This document shows, piece after piece, positions 16,753-24,981 of a DNA stretch of 64,000 bases (position 1 is its first letter; every line of letters begins with the position of its first letter). This stretch comes from Rhizobium brockwellii (GTDB lineage: Bacteria > Pseudomonadota > Alphaproteobacteria > Rhizobiales > Rhizobiaceae): the NCBI RefSeq assembly GCF_000769405.2, contig NZ_CP053439.1:248001-312000 (forward strand), in the 5' to 3' direction. The position numbers and the translations under genes were made by a program. The notes below the pieces were generated by a model that was given only the letters and a program-made list of their open reading frames with translations, was not told the DNA's origin and searched no databases.

Positions 16753-17537
16753 CGTATGCGGAAACGGCGCGGCTCTCCGGCAAGGTGGCATTGGTCACGG
16801 GGGGAGCGAGCGGCATCGGCAAGGCGGTCTGCGAACGCTTCGCCGCCGAAGGCGCGAGGGTTGTCGTAGCGGATCTCGATGGTGAACGATGCGCACGGGT
16901 GGCGGAAGCGATCGGCCCTCAGGCCTGGGGTGTGGCGCTTGATGTAACCAGCCAGGACAGCATCGAAGAAGCTGCCCGCTTCACTATATCAACCGCCGGC
17001 AAGATCGACATCCTGGTCAATGCCGCCGGCATTTACGAGGTCGAGTCCATTCTGGAAATATCCCGGGAGCGCACCGCTAGGGTATTTCAGGTCAATATCG
17101 AAGGCCTGATCTTCATGACGCAGGCCGTTGCCCGGCACATGGTGGAGAGAGGGGAAGGTGGACGCATCATCAACTTCTCGTCCCAGGCTGGGCGTCGGGG
17201 CGAAGGACCGGCCGTGGCTTACTGCGCTTCCAAGGCGGCCGTCATCAGCATCACGCAAAGCTGCGCTCTGGAGCTGATCCGTTATGGCATCAACGTCAAC
17301 GCCATCGCTCCCGGCGTCGTCGATACGCCGATGTGGGATGTCGTTGATGCAAAGCTCGGCAGCCGGGAAGGTTTGGAACCCGGTGACGTCAAGCGCCGCG
17401 TGGCCGCCGCCGTCCCGGCCGGACGATTTGGCGCCCCCCAAGAACAAGCTGCGATGGCGGCCTTCCTGGCCGGACCCGATGCAGCATACATCGTGGCGCA
17501 GTGCTACAATGTCGATGGCGGCAATGTCATGAGCTGA
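16749..17537 (+). CDS. smoS: SDR polyol dehydrogenase, sorbitol dehydrogenase (SmoS)-like
   Basis: This 262-residue SDR has TGGASGIG, NAAG and YCASK motifs. The segments QAGRRGEGP, GINVNAIAPGVVDTP, the WDVVDAK region and the tail YIVAQCYNVDGG closely follow Rhodobacter SmoS, which oxidises D-sorbitol to D-fructose and also acts on galactitol and L-iditol. The ATG at 16749 overlaps the stop of the short ORF upstream. In this operon it likely feeds a ketose to the isomerase/kinase steps. Specificity for sorbitol is inference. Confidence 0.82.
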   Translation: MTYAETARLSGKVALVTGGASGIGKAVCERFAAEGARVVVADLDGERCARVAEAIGPQAWGVALDVTSQDSIEEAARFTISTAGKIDILVNAAGIYEVESILEISRERTARVFQVNIEGLIFMTQAVARHMVERGEGGRIINFSSQAGRRGEGPAVAYCASKAAVISITQSCALELIRYGINVNAIAPGVVDTPMWDVVDAKLGSREGLEPGDVKRRVAAAVPAGRFGAPQEQAAMAAFLAGPDAAYIVAQCYNVDGGNVMS

Positions 17538-17644
17538 GCGCTTGACCCGTGCCCGGGATGGTCGATGCCGTGTGGCGCGTCATCCCGCGATACGGCTTTA
17601 TCACGCACGAAGAGGCAATCGAACTTGATGTCTGGAGGAGTGGA

Positions 17645-18655
17645 ATGAGGGCTGTACGCTTGGAGTCGATCGGGTCTTTGACCATGCGCAGCGTCGAGAA
17701 GCCGGTTGCCGGGCCAGGCGAGCTGCTGGTCCGGGTTGCGGCGGCCGGCATCTGCGGTTCCGATCGCCACATGTACAAGGGCGAATATCCGACAGCGATC
17801 CCCGTGACGCTGGGCCACGAATTCTCCGGAATCGTCGAAGGGATCGGCGATGGGGTGACACGGTTTACCGGCGGTGAGTTGGTGACGGTCGACCCGAATA
17901 TTGCCTGCGGCACCTGTCGGGCTTGCACTCAGGCGCGGCCGAACTTGTGCGAGAGCCTGACCGCCATCGGGGTGACACGGGATGGCGGCTTTGCAGAATA
18001 TGTGGCGGTGCCGCACGCGCAAGCCTTCATCCTGCCGGCCGACCTCGATCCCGTTCACGGCGCCTTCAGTGAACCGCTGGCCTGCTGTATCCACGCCATC
18101 GACAAGGCAAGGATCCGTCCGGGCGACAGCGTCGCGATCCTCGGCGGGGGCGTGATCGGCCTGCTCATGGTGCAACTGGCTCGCCTGGCTGGGGCAGGCG
18201 AGATCATTTTGATAACGCGGCAGCAATCCAGACGCCAAACGGCTCTGCGCCTAGGGGCGACGCACGCCTTCGATCCCATCTCTTCAGCTACAATCACTTC
18301 TGTTCGAGAGGTCACGAAAGGCGGCGCGGACGTGGTCATCGAGTGCGCCGGCGTCAGCGATACGCTGCAAAGCGGTCTGAAAATGGCGCGGCGCGGTGGT
18401 ACCTTCGTGCTTTTCGGGGTCACACCGGCGGGTGTCGAGGTGCCGGTTCTGCCCTTCGATCTGCTGGTAAACGAAGTCGATATCAGGCCGGCCTACCTCA
18501 ACCCCTTCACCCATTCGCGCGCTGCGGCAATGGTCGCGAGCGGGGCGTTGGAGCTGGATGCATTGGTCACCAAAACCATCGGTCTCGAGGAGGTCGCCGA
18601 CGTGGTGGGCAACGCGCCATTGCCAGGCGAGATCAAGGTCATCGTCCGGCCCTAG
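17645..18655 (+). CDS. Zinc-dependent medium-chain alcohol/polyol dehydrogenase
   Basis: This 336-residue MDR enzyme has catalytic zinc ligands Cys37 (AGICGSD) and His58-Glu59 (GHEFSG). The structural zinc lobe has Cys88, Cys91, Cys94 and Cys102. The NAD-binding site is the glycine motif LGGGVIGLL. The ATG at 17645 follows CTGGAGGA. The family includes sorbitol, threonine, L-galactonate and D-altritol dehydrogenases. It ends the operon, 14 bases before the convergent lacI-type gene. It may act on a sugar acid or polyol produced by this pathway. Confidence 0.88.
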   Translation: MRAVRLESIGSLTMRSVEKPVAGPGELLVRVAAAGICGSDRHMYKGEYPTAIPVTLGHEFSGIVEGIGDGVTRFTGGELVTVDPNIACGTCRACTQARPNLCESLTAIGVTRDGGFAEYVAVPHAQAFILPADLDPVHGAFSEPLACCIHAIDKARIRPGDSVAILGGGVIGLLMVQLARLAGAGEIILITRQQSRRQTALRLGATHAFDPISSATITSVREVTKGGADVVIECAGVSDTLQSGLKMARRGGTFVLFGVTPAGVEVPVLPFDLLVNEVDIRPAYLNPFTHSRAAAMVASGALELDALVTKTIGLEEVADVVGNAPLPGEIKVIVRP

Positions 18656-18669
18656 CTTCGGGGTCCATC

Positions 18670-19689
18670 TCAGTTGCGGACGGGGCCGGTGGAATCGCGT
18701 TCGATCAGGGTGACCGGCACTTTTACGATCGCGCCTTGCCGAGATTCGTCTCCTGTTTGGTGCTCCTCGATCAGCGCTTCCAGCAGCCGTGCTGCCTGCT
18801 GTCCAACATCGCGGATCGGCTGTGCGACCGTTGTCAGCCGTGGAAAGACGTAGGCGGCCTCCGGCAGATCGTCGAAGCCCACGACCGAATAGTCGCCCGG
18901 AACGGAAAATCCGCGATCCTGGATGGCATGGATTGCGGCAATCGCCGAAACGTCGGTCGTGCCGATGATCGCGGTGACCTCAGGTCGAGACGCCAGCAGC
19001 TCCCGCGCCAACCGGTAGGTCTCTGCAAAGCTGTGCTCTTCCGCCATCGCCACGGTGGCAGGCGCGATCCCATCTTTCGCCATCTCCGCCGTGATGCCCT
19101 GAAGGCGAAGCTGGATCGGCTGGCTGTGGGCCGGCGCGCCGACGATGGCGATTGCCCGGTGGCCGAGATCGATCAGATGGCGCGCCATCAGCCGTCCGCC
19201 TTCCTCGTGATCGGCCATGACAGCGTCGTCAGCGATGCCGCTCAGCTCGCGGTCAATGGCGATGATCGGAATGCCAGCGTCCCGCAGCACCCCGAAATGC
19301 TCGATGCTGCCGAAGGCGCTTGCCACGATGACGCCGTCGACGCGCTGGGCGAGCAGCATCGAGATGTAGCGCACCTCATGGTCCATATTTTCCGCCGTGC
19401 TGCAGATCAGCGTCTGATAGCCATGCTGGAACAGTTCCTGTTCGATCGCATGGGCGAGGATGCCGAAGAAAGGCACCTCGATCGACGGCAGCATCAGTCC
19501 GATCATCCGGCTTGGTGCACCGCGCAGCATACGGGCACCCTTGCTGGGCGTGTAGTTCAGCGTTCGGATGGCCGCCTCGACCCGCTCCCTGAGCTCAGGC
19601 GAGGCATAACCGCTGTTGTTGAGCACGCGCGAGACCGAAGAGACCGATGTTCCTGCAAGTTTAGCGATATGTCTGATGCTGGTCGTCAC
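18670..19689 (-). CDS. LacI/GalR-family transcriptional regulator
   Basis: This 339-residue repressor has an N-terminal helix-turn-helix (IRHIAKLAGTSVSSVSRVLN), a hinge helix (about 45-57), and a periplasmic-binding-protein-like effector domain (about 60-335). It is convergent with the dehydrogenase at 17645-18655. It is the only LacI-family gene in the window, and the aldolase operon carries two LacI-type palindromes at 12793 and 12847, so it very probably controls that operon. I see no copy of the same palindrome upstream of its own start, so autoregulation is not supported. The inducer is unknown. Confidence 0.92.
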   Translation of the reverse strand: MTTSIRHIAKLAGTSVSSVSRVLNNSGYASPELRERVEAAIRTLNYTPSKGARMLRGAPSRMIGLMLPSIEVPFFGILAHAIEQELFQHGYQTLICSTAENMDHEVRYISMLLAQRVDGVIVASAFGSIEHFGVLRDAGIPIIAIDRELSGIADDAVMADHEEGGRLMARHLIDLGHRAIAIVGAPAHSQPIQLRLQGITAEMAKDGIAPATVAMAEEHSFAETYRLARELLASRPEVTAIIGTTDVSAIAAIHAIQDRGFSVPGDYSVVGFDDLPEAAYVFPRLTTVAQPIRDVGQQAARLLEALIEEHQTGDESRQGAIVKVPVTLIERDSTGPVRN

Positions 19690-19708
19690 GTGCTCGCATT
19701 TCTTTCTC

Positions 19709-19748
19709 TACAGCGCCGCGCGTCTTTTCAGGCGCGCAAAGGACGCTA
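19709..19748. repeat. RIME-like palindromic intergenic repeat (short form)
   Basis: This is an imperfect palindrome beginning TACAGCGCCGCGCGTC and ending GGCGCGCAAAGGACGCTA. It matches the hairpin units at 46588 and 36829 and lies just upstream of the lacI-family gene. It is a short member of the palindromic repeat family scattered in this window and may affect transcript ends. Confidence 0.65.
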
Positions 19749-19868
19749 GCATAGGAGCGGTCGAACATTCATGAGACGGGCTGCTGAAGTTCACCTTCAT
19801 TTCATCATCCACTAGATCACTAGCGGGACGCCGCATCAAGCGCGCCGCTGGTGCACTTCCGTGCAGGC

Positions 19869-20729
19869 TCAGCAAAGACTTTTCCAGGTGCCGAATATTT
19901 TGGCGATCACCTTCCCATTTTCGCGTCGTAGCTGCCCATGGACAGTTTTTTGCTCGTCAGAAAAATCAAGGAGGTCGAAGAAGACGCTTTCATTTCGTTC
20001 GATATTTCCAAGGAAGAAAACGTCTTTTCGGACGACCGGCCCCTTCAGGGGAAACCAATTTTCCAAGGCGCGATCGGCCAATGCCTGATACTCGGCAAAG
20101 TAAAACAGGCCTGCGCCGTTGAACTCCTGCGAGGCGCTGGGATCGAACTGAAAGGCTCTGAGCGTTTTGTTGGCGGGGACCTGAAACCCGAAATGCGTTG
20201 CTGACCGCCCATTCCGGATGTCTGCAGCCTTCTCAGCCAGACGGCTGGGTTGGAACCGCTCTCCCTGCGGCTCAGGCAACGTCACGCGGGCGATCGAGTG
20301 ATTGTTGTCTTTGATCGTTCTGTGAACGAAGGTTGAGATGAGTTCGATCGCGCCGACGCTTATTCCGTGGACGGACAACTCGTGTCGGGTCGACATCCGG
20401 GTTCGCGAGACTGCGGACAGTCTCGAGTGGATGGTCAAAATGTCGTTTGCCTGCACGACATCAAAACGTGCATCCGTCAGTGACGTTGCACAGATCGCGG
20501 CATAGGCCTCTTCTCCATCGGCCGTTCTGAAATCCGCATTGTCGAGCCCGAGATGACAGGCAAGCATCAGCCAGTGACGATGGCCGAGCTCCTTCATCAA
20601 CCAGGTCTCCGATAGCCCGTTTCCATTCAGATGGGGCATGCCCAGCAATATATGCGGATCAAGGGCACGTTCCATCAGGTCGCGTGCTGAAGGTCCTGCG
20701 GGCGTAAAGTCGAGAAGGACTGCGCTCAT
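19869..20729 (-). CDS. Pnap_2097-family protein (LnmK-like fold), last gene of Nit1C cluster
   Basis: This 286-residue protein resembles the Pnap_2097 family, related to the double hot-dog LnmK acyltransferase/decarboxylase of polyketide assembly. Helpful segments are LGMPHLNGNGLSETWLMKELGHRHW near the N terminus and EFNGAGLFYFAEYQALADRA in the second half, which resembles a hot-dog acyl-thioester site. The ATG at 20729 lies two bases after the stop of the flavin oxidoreductase, showing it is part of the operon. An acyl-transfer or thioester hydrolysis step on a peptide or polyketide-like product is possible. No catalytic residue can be named with certainty. Confidence 0.68.
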   Translation of the reverse strand: MSAVLLDFTPAGPSARDLMERALDPHILLGMPHLNGNGLSETWLMKELGHRHWLMLACHLGLDNADFRTADGEEAYAAICATSLTDARFDVVQANDILTIHSRLSAVSRTRMSTRHELSVHGISVGAIELISTFVHRTIKDNNHSIARVTLPEPQGERFQPSRLAEKAADIRNGRSATHFGFQVPANKTLRAFQFDPSASQEFNGAGLFYFAEYQALADRALENWFPLKGPVVRKDVFFLGNIERNESVFFDLLDFSDEQKTVHGQLRRENGKVIAKIFGTWKSLC

Positions 20730-20731
20730 GA

Positions 20732-22003
20732 TCAGGCGCTGACCGATTGCTTGAGAGACGATGTCTGTGCCGAATGTCGCGCTGCGAGATGCCCCACCAC
20801 ATGTTCGGCATCCCTGCCGACGCTGAGGAACCGGCCCGAGCCCCAGGTCCAGAGCCAGGGAAGTCCCAGCACGTAGACGCCATCGACGGCAGTGACGCCG
20901 CGGCGATGAACGGGATAGGCGTTGCCGTCGAAGATCGGCAGTCCGACGAAGGACCAATCCGGGCTGAATCCCGTGGCCCAGATGACCGAGGTGATCCCCT
21001 CCGCCTTCAGGTCGAGTTCGGTAATCTCAGCCTCAGGCTCCCAGATAGGGACATAGGGGGATGCGGCCGGAGCATCGATGCCTTTCTCGGCGATATGCCG
21101 GTCAATCAGGGCATTGATGCCATTATAGACACGGTCGGCGCCGTCGAGATTGGCCTTCAGGTTCGGCTCGAACAGCATCCGGCCGGCGGCGATGCCGGAC
21201 ATGCGGCCATACAGCGCCATGCCCTCCAGCGCGAACTTGCGCAGATCGATATCGCGTCCGCCGTCGCGTCCTGTCAGGTAATGGTTGGTGTCGTGCTTCT
21301 TCTTCGTCATGCCATCATGTTCGACCGTGATGTCGTACTGGCCGATATCGGAAAGCCAGTCGACGACATCGCGACCGCGATAGAACCGGGCGCAACGCGG
21401 CGCATTGCCGGTGACGAGATGCACCTTGCGGCCGGCAAGATGCAGATCCTCTGCAATCTGGCAGCCGGACTGGCCGGAGCCGACCACGATGACCCCGCCG
21501 TCCGGCAGTTGATCGGTATTGCGGTAGGCGGCGGTGTGGATCTGCGTGATGTCCTCGGGCAGGCGCTCGGCAGCACGCGGAATGGCCGGATCCGCATAGA
21601 GGCTGGTGGCGATCACCACGGCATCGGCGGTCACCGCGCCAGCCGAGGTTTCGAGCCGGAACAGGCCGCCATGCTTTTCGAGCGACGTCACGCCGGTTTG
21701 CTCGAAGATCGGAGCATCGACCTTCTTCACGAAGCGGTCGACATAGGCAAGGATCTCGTCCTTGACCATAAAACCGTGCGGATCCGCGCCGTCATAGGGA
21801 TGATCGGGGAGCTGGCACTGCCAGTTCGGCGTCACCAGGCAGAAGGCGTCCCAGCGTTCGTTCTTCCATTTATGCGCAACGGTCTTCTTCTCGAAGACCA
21901 CATGGTCGACGCCGTGCCTCTTCAGGTAATGACTGGCGGACAGGCCGGCCTGGCCACCACCGATGACGGCGGTGCTGTAATGCTGCTTCAGGTTCTGGGG
22001 CAT
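20732..22003 (-). CDS. nitH: MSMEG_0569-type flavin-dependent oxidoreductase (Nit1C)
   Basis: This 423-residue FAD/NADPH protein is of the flavin monooxygenase type. The FAD Rossmann motif is GGGQAGLSASHYL near the N terminus, an NADP motif VVGSGQSGCQIAEDL lies mid-protein, and WATGFSPDW and VLGLPWLWTWGSGRF occur late. It matches the oxidoreductase of the conserved nitrilase/nitrogen-starvation cluster (MSMEG_0569 family). Oxidation of an amine or nitrogen-containing intermediate is the likely chemistry. It is separated from the small nitrogen-starvation protein upstream by 12 bases. Confidence 0.87.
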   Translation of the reverse strand: MPQNLKQHYSTAVIGGGQAGLSASHYLKRHGVDHVVFEKKTVAHKWKNERWDAFCLVTPNWQCQLPDHPYDGADPHGFMVKDEILAYVDRFVKKVDAPIFEQTGVTSLEKHGGLFRLETSAGAVTADAVVIATSLYADPAIPRAAERLPEDITQIHTAAYRNTDQLPDGGVIVVGSGQSGCQIAEDLHLAGRKVHLVTGNAPRCARFYRGRDVVDWLSDIGQYDITVEHDGMTKKKHDTNHYLTGRDGGRDIDLRKFALEGMALYGRMSGIAAGRMLFEPNLKANLDGADRVYNGINALIDRHIAEKGIDAPAASPYVPIWEPEAEITELDLKAEGITSVIWATGFSPDWSFVGLPIFDGNAYPVHRRGVTAVDGVYVLGLPWLWTWGSGRFLSVGRDAEHVVGHLAARHSAQTSSLKQSVSA

Positions 22004-22015
22004 GGACTAGTCCTT

Positions 22016-22303
22016 TCAGAGGATGAAGGTTTTGCAGTGGACGCGGGCATCTGCGTCATTCAGGAAGGCGACAGCGGCGCTTTCAATTCGGGCGAGTTGG
22101 TCGTTTGCGGATGAACAGGCAAAACCAAACTTCGCCTCCACGCGATCACTGGCGATGGTAAGCGCCCTGCGGCTGCGATCGACGAAATCGGCGACCGAAT
22201 AACTTTCACCCTCGGTGAAAAACTCACGGATGATCAGCGAGGGGGAATAACAGCTCTCTTCCTGGCCATCGGGCCAGGTTATGACAAAGCGCATTTCAGG
22301 CAT
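22016..22303 (-). CDS. MSMEG_0570-type nitrogen starvation protein (Nit1C)
   Basis: This 95-residue small soluble protein begins MPEMRFVITWPDGQ, matching the MSMEG_0570 family found only in nitrilase-linked clusters. It has no membrane segment. The ATG at 22303 overlaps the end of the glycosyltransferase gene by 8 bases, so it is translationally coupled. The conserved WPDG and CYSPS segments are typical of the family. It may be a carrier or chaperone for the pathway, but its molecular function has not been established. Confidence 0.85.
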   Translation of the reverse strand: MPEMRFVITWPDGQEESCYSPSLIIREFFTEGESYSVADFVDRSRRALTIASDRVEAKFGFACSSANDQLARIESAAVAFLNDADARVHCKTFIL

Positions 22304-23465
22304 GGTCAGGCTCCAGCAGCGTGTGATAGCGGGCAAGATGGGCTGTTGCGGTTTGCTGCCAGCCATGGCGGGCAGCAATCGCGAGACCACGGGGGATGAT
22401 CTGCTCGCGGATCGGTGCGACCAGCGCCAGCGCCATGCCTTCGGCAATCGAGACCGGATGATGCGGATCGCACCAGATCGCATCGCCCGGACCCAGATAT
22501 TCGGTGAAGGGCGCAATCGAGGATGTCACGACCGGAATGCCGCTGGCCATGGCTTCCAGAACGACGAGGCCGAAGCCTTCCTTGAGCGAGGGAAACACCA
22601 GCGCATCCGCCAACCGGTAGAGGCTCGGCATGTCGGCATCGGCGATCGCACCGGTGACGTGCACCGCCGCGGCGTCCCGACCGAGGCAGGCGAGGCACGA
22701 ACGGAACTCCTCCTGATAGTCGCCATGGTCCAGGAGAGAGGCGCCGCCGGCAATGACAAGCTGGGCATCCGGCCGGATGGCGCGGACCTGACGAAAGGCT
22801 TCGAGAATACCAAGGGTGTTCTTTCGCGCCTCGATGCCGCCGACACTGAGGAAGATTGGCCCGCTTCCCAGCTGCAGCCTGTCGCGCAGAGCGACCTGCT
22901 CCCCGCTCCAGGCAGGCGAGAAGCGGTTGGTGTCGACGCCATTGCCGACCACTGTCGCCTCGATGCCGCGCTCGTCTCTCAGCCTGTCCTGCCAGAGGCG
23001 GCTGACGGCGAAGAAGATATCGGCCGCATCGATCGCGCGGTCCTGTAAAGCCATCAGGCGCGGATCGGCAAACTGGTCGATGTGGTGGACAGTGCGGGCA
23101 AAATTCGGGATCAGGCCCTGCAGCTTGAGGGTTGCCAGCGCATTGCCGGAAATGCCGTCATGGGCGTGGAACAGGTCGAAGCCATTGGTTCCGATTCTTC
23201 GGAAATAACCGACATAGTCGGCAATCCGCTGCTCGACCATTTGCGTCATGTACGCGGGTGCCGGAGGCACGGCAATGCAGGCCGTGCCGCAGGAGGGTTG
23301 ACGAAAGAAGCCCGCCGCCTTGGCATCAGGCGCATGCAGGACCACCTGATGACCAAGCGAGGTCAGCGCTTCCGAAAGCTGCATGGCATGAACCACGCCG
23401 CCACGCGGATTGGTGGAATGGGTCAGCATGGCAATGCGGAGCGCTCGGTGCGACGGGAGGCTCAT
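22296..23465 (-). CDS. MSMEG_0565-type glycosyltransferase, GT4 fold (Nit1C)
   Basis: This 389-residue GT-B glycosyltransferase starts with a glycine-rich loop (HSTNPRGGVVHAMQLSEAL). Its C-terminal domain shows FLSVGGIEARKN and the nucleotide-sugar-binding motif FPSLKEGFGLVVLEAMASG, with the E-x7-E pair. The ATG at 23465 overlaps the AIR-synthase-like gene by 4 bases (ATGA). In the Nit1C context it presumably glycosylates a small molecule made by the radical SAM, GNAT and AIR-synthase-like enzymes. The acceptor and donor are unknown. Confidence 0.87.
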   Translation of the reverse strand: MSLPSHRALRIAMLTHSTNPRGGVVHAMQLSEALTSLGHQVVLHAPDAKAAGFFRQPSCGTACIAVPPAPAYMTQMVEQRIADYVGYFRRIGTNGFDLFHAHDGISGNALATLKLQGLIPNFARTVHHIDQFADPRLMALQDRAIDAADIFFAVSRLWQDRLRDERGIEATVVGNGVDTNRFSPAWSGEQVALRDRLQLGSGPIFLSVGGIEARKNTLGILEAFRQVRAIRPDAQLVIAGGASLLDHGDYQEEFRSCLACLGRDAAAVHVTGAIADADMPSLYRLADALVFPSLKEGFGLVVLEAMASGIPVVTSSIAPFTEYLGPGDAIWCDPHHPVSIAEGMALALVAPIREQIIPRGLAIAARHGWQQTATAHLARYHTLLEPDHA

Positions 23466-24436
23466 GCGGCGACATTCTGCCGACCGAGCTGCAGCAGCGG
23501 TGTTTCGGCATGATTGCGCACCACTGCACGGCTCTCGCCGTCGACCAGCGCGACTTCGGCGCCGGCCACGACCGCGCCGATGACCGCAGCGCTGATGCCG
23601 CGCGCGGTGAAGCGGGTGACGACATCGGCCGCGTGTTCCGGCGCGACCGAGAGCAGATAACCGAAGCTCGGAAAGGTGACGAGCCAGCGGTCGAGACTCA
23701 CACCGGCGGGCAGGGGAATGGCGGTGAAGTCGATATCGATGCCGACACGGGAACATTCGGCCAGCATGATGGCGGTGCCGATGATGCCGCCCTGGCTGAT
23801 ATCCTTCGCAGAAAGCGCCAGCCCGGCCTCGGCGATCTCGGGCAGCAGCTCGAGGTCGCCGCGCAGGCGCGCCGGCGCGGCATCGGTGGCGGCTTCCCAG
23901 TTGTCGAAGGGTTCGCGGTAACGGCCGCGATGGTCGATCGCTGCAACCAGCACATCGCCGGGCCTCGCGTCGAAGCTCGTCAGCAGCGTCTTGGCGCGAC
24001 CGAGAATGGCGACCGATAGCTGGCCGCGTTCGGTGCGGATATTGGTGTGCCCGCCGACGATCGGCACGCCAAAGGCGCTGGAAGCCGCCCGCATGCCTTC
24101 GAGAACGGGAGTCGCGCCAGCTTCGCCATTGGCCCAGACGGCATCAACCACGGCGATTGGCCGGCCGCCCATGGCAACGACGTCGGAGATATTGACCATG
24201 ACGCCGCACCAGCCGGCGAACCAGGGGTCAGCGGCGACGAACTCGTTCATGAAGCCTTCAATGGCAAAAAGCAGATAACCGTCGCCATCGGGCAGCGCGG
24301 CGCAATCGTCGCCGACGGCAATCTGCTGTCCCTGCAGGCCGAGCCTTGCCGCGATCGTGCCGATATCCTGCTTGGCGGCGATGCCGCTGCTGGCCGAGAG
24401 TTTTGCCGCCAGGGCCCTGATGTCGATTGCGGCCAT
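23462..24436 (-). CDS. nitF: AIR synthase-related protein, sll0787 type (Nit1C)
   Basis: This 324-residue ATP-binding protein is of the PurM/SelD/ThiL superfamily. Family features are VGDDCAALPDGDGYLLF, the metal/ATP-site strand VNISDVVAMGGRP, GGHTNIRTE, and KDISQGGIIGTAIMLAE. It lies between the GNAT and glycosyltransferase genes with overlaps or tiny gaps on both sides. It matches the sll0787-type AIR-synthase-like protein of nitrilase clusters. It probably activates an amide or carboxylate with ATP; the substrate is unknown. Confidence 0.87.
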   Translation of the reverse strand: MAAIDIRALAAKLSASSGIAAKQDIGTIAARLGLQGQQIAVGDDCAALPDGDGYLLFAIEGFMNEFVAADPWFAGWCGVMVNISDVVAMGGRPIAVVDAVWANGEAGATPVLEGMRAASSAFGVPIVGGHTNIRTERGQLSVAILGRAKTLLTSFDARPGDVLVAAIDHRGRYREPFDNWEAATDAAPARLRGDLELLPEIAEAGLALSAKDISQGGIIGTAIMLAECSRVGIDIDFTAIPLPAGVSLDRWLVTFPSFGYLLSVAPEHAADVVTRFTARGISAAVIGAVVAGAEVALVDGESRAVVRNHAETPLLQLGRQNVAA

Positions 24437-24438
24437 TC

Positions 24439-24981
24439 TCACGCGGCCTTTCTGGAAAGGGCGGTGAAGCCTGCCTCGGGTGTGGCGCAAGGCGGATAAT
24501 AGGCAAGATCGGCCTTCATCCTGAGATGCGGCTTGCCATAGACCTCGAACTCCTCGATCACATCCCAGTGCAGCCTGCGGAACAGCAGACCGTTCTGCAC
24601 CTGCACATTGGCGAGGAACGTGTGGCATCCGATCGCGTTGGCGGAGGACACTGCGAGTTTGATCAGGGTCGCCCCCAAGGCGCCGATCTTGCGGAAGTCC
24701 TGATGGACCGCTAGTCGCGAGCCCCACCAGAGGCCGGGTTCGGCCTGATGAATGCGCACCGTTCCGACCAGCTGATCGGCGGCAATGCCGAGCATGGAGA
24801 GAGCCACGATCGGGATTGCCTGATCGTCGATCGCGTCGCGGTCATCGCCCTCGAAGATCCGCTGTTCCTCGCAGAAGACGGCACGACGCAGCGCATGCGC
24901 TTGGCTGCGCTCCCAGGCGGAGGTTGCGAACTTCACCTGGAATTCGCTCGAGCGATAGGGAGCAAAGGTTTCGAGCATCAT
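24439..24981 (-). CDS. nitE: MSMEG_0567-type GNAT N-acetyltransferase (Nit1C)
   Basis: This 180-residue GNAT-fold protein shows LRRAVFCEEQRIFEGDD near the start, a beta-strand LVGTVRIHQ, and an acetyl-CoA loop around RLAVHQDFRKIGALGATLI. The arrangement matches the MSMEG_0567 family. The ATG overlaps the radical SAM stop by 4 bases. In some relatives this domain is fused to the AIR-synthase-like protein encoded next in the operon, consistent with sequential steps on one substrate. The product acylated is unknown. Confidence 0.86.
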   Translation of the reverse strand: MMLETFAPYRSSEFQVKFATSAWERSQAHALRRAVFCEEQRIFEGDDRDAIDDQAIPIVALSMLGIAADQLVGTVRIHQAEPGLWWGSRLAVHQDFRKIGALGATLIKLAVSSANAIGCHTFLANVQVQNGLLFRRLHWDVIEEFEVYGKPHLRMKADLAYYPPCATPEAGFTALSRKAA

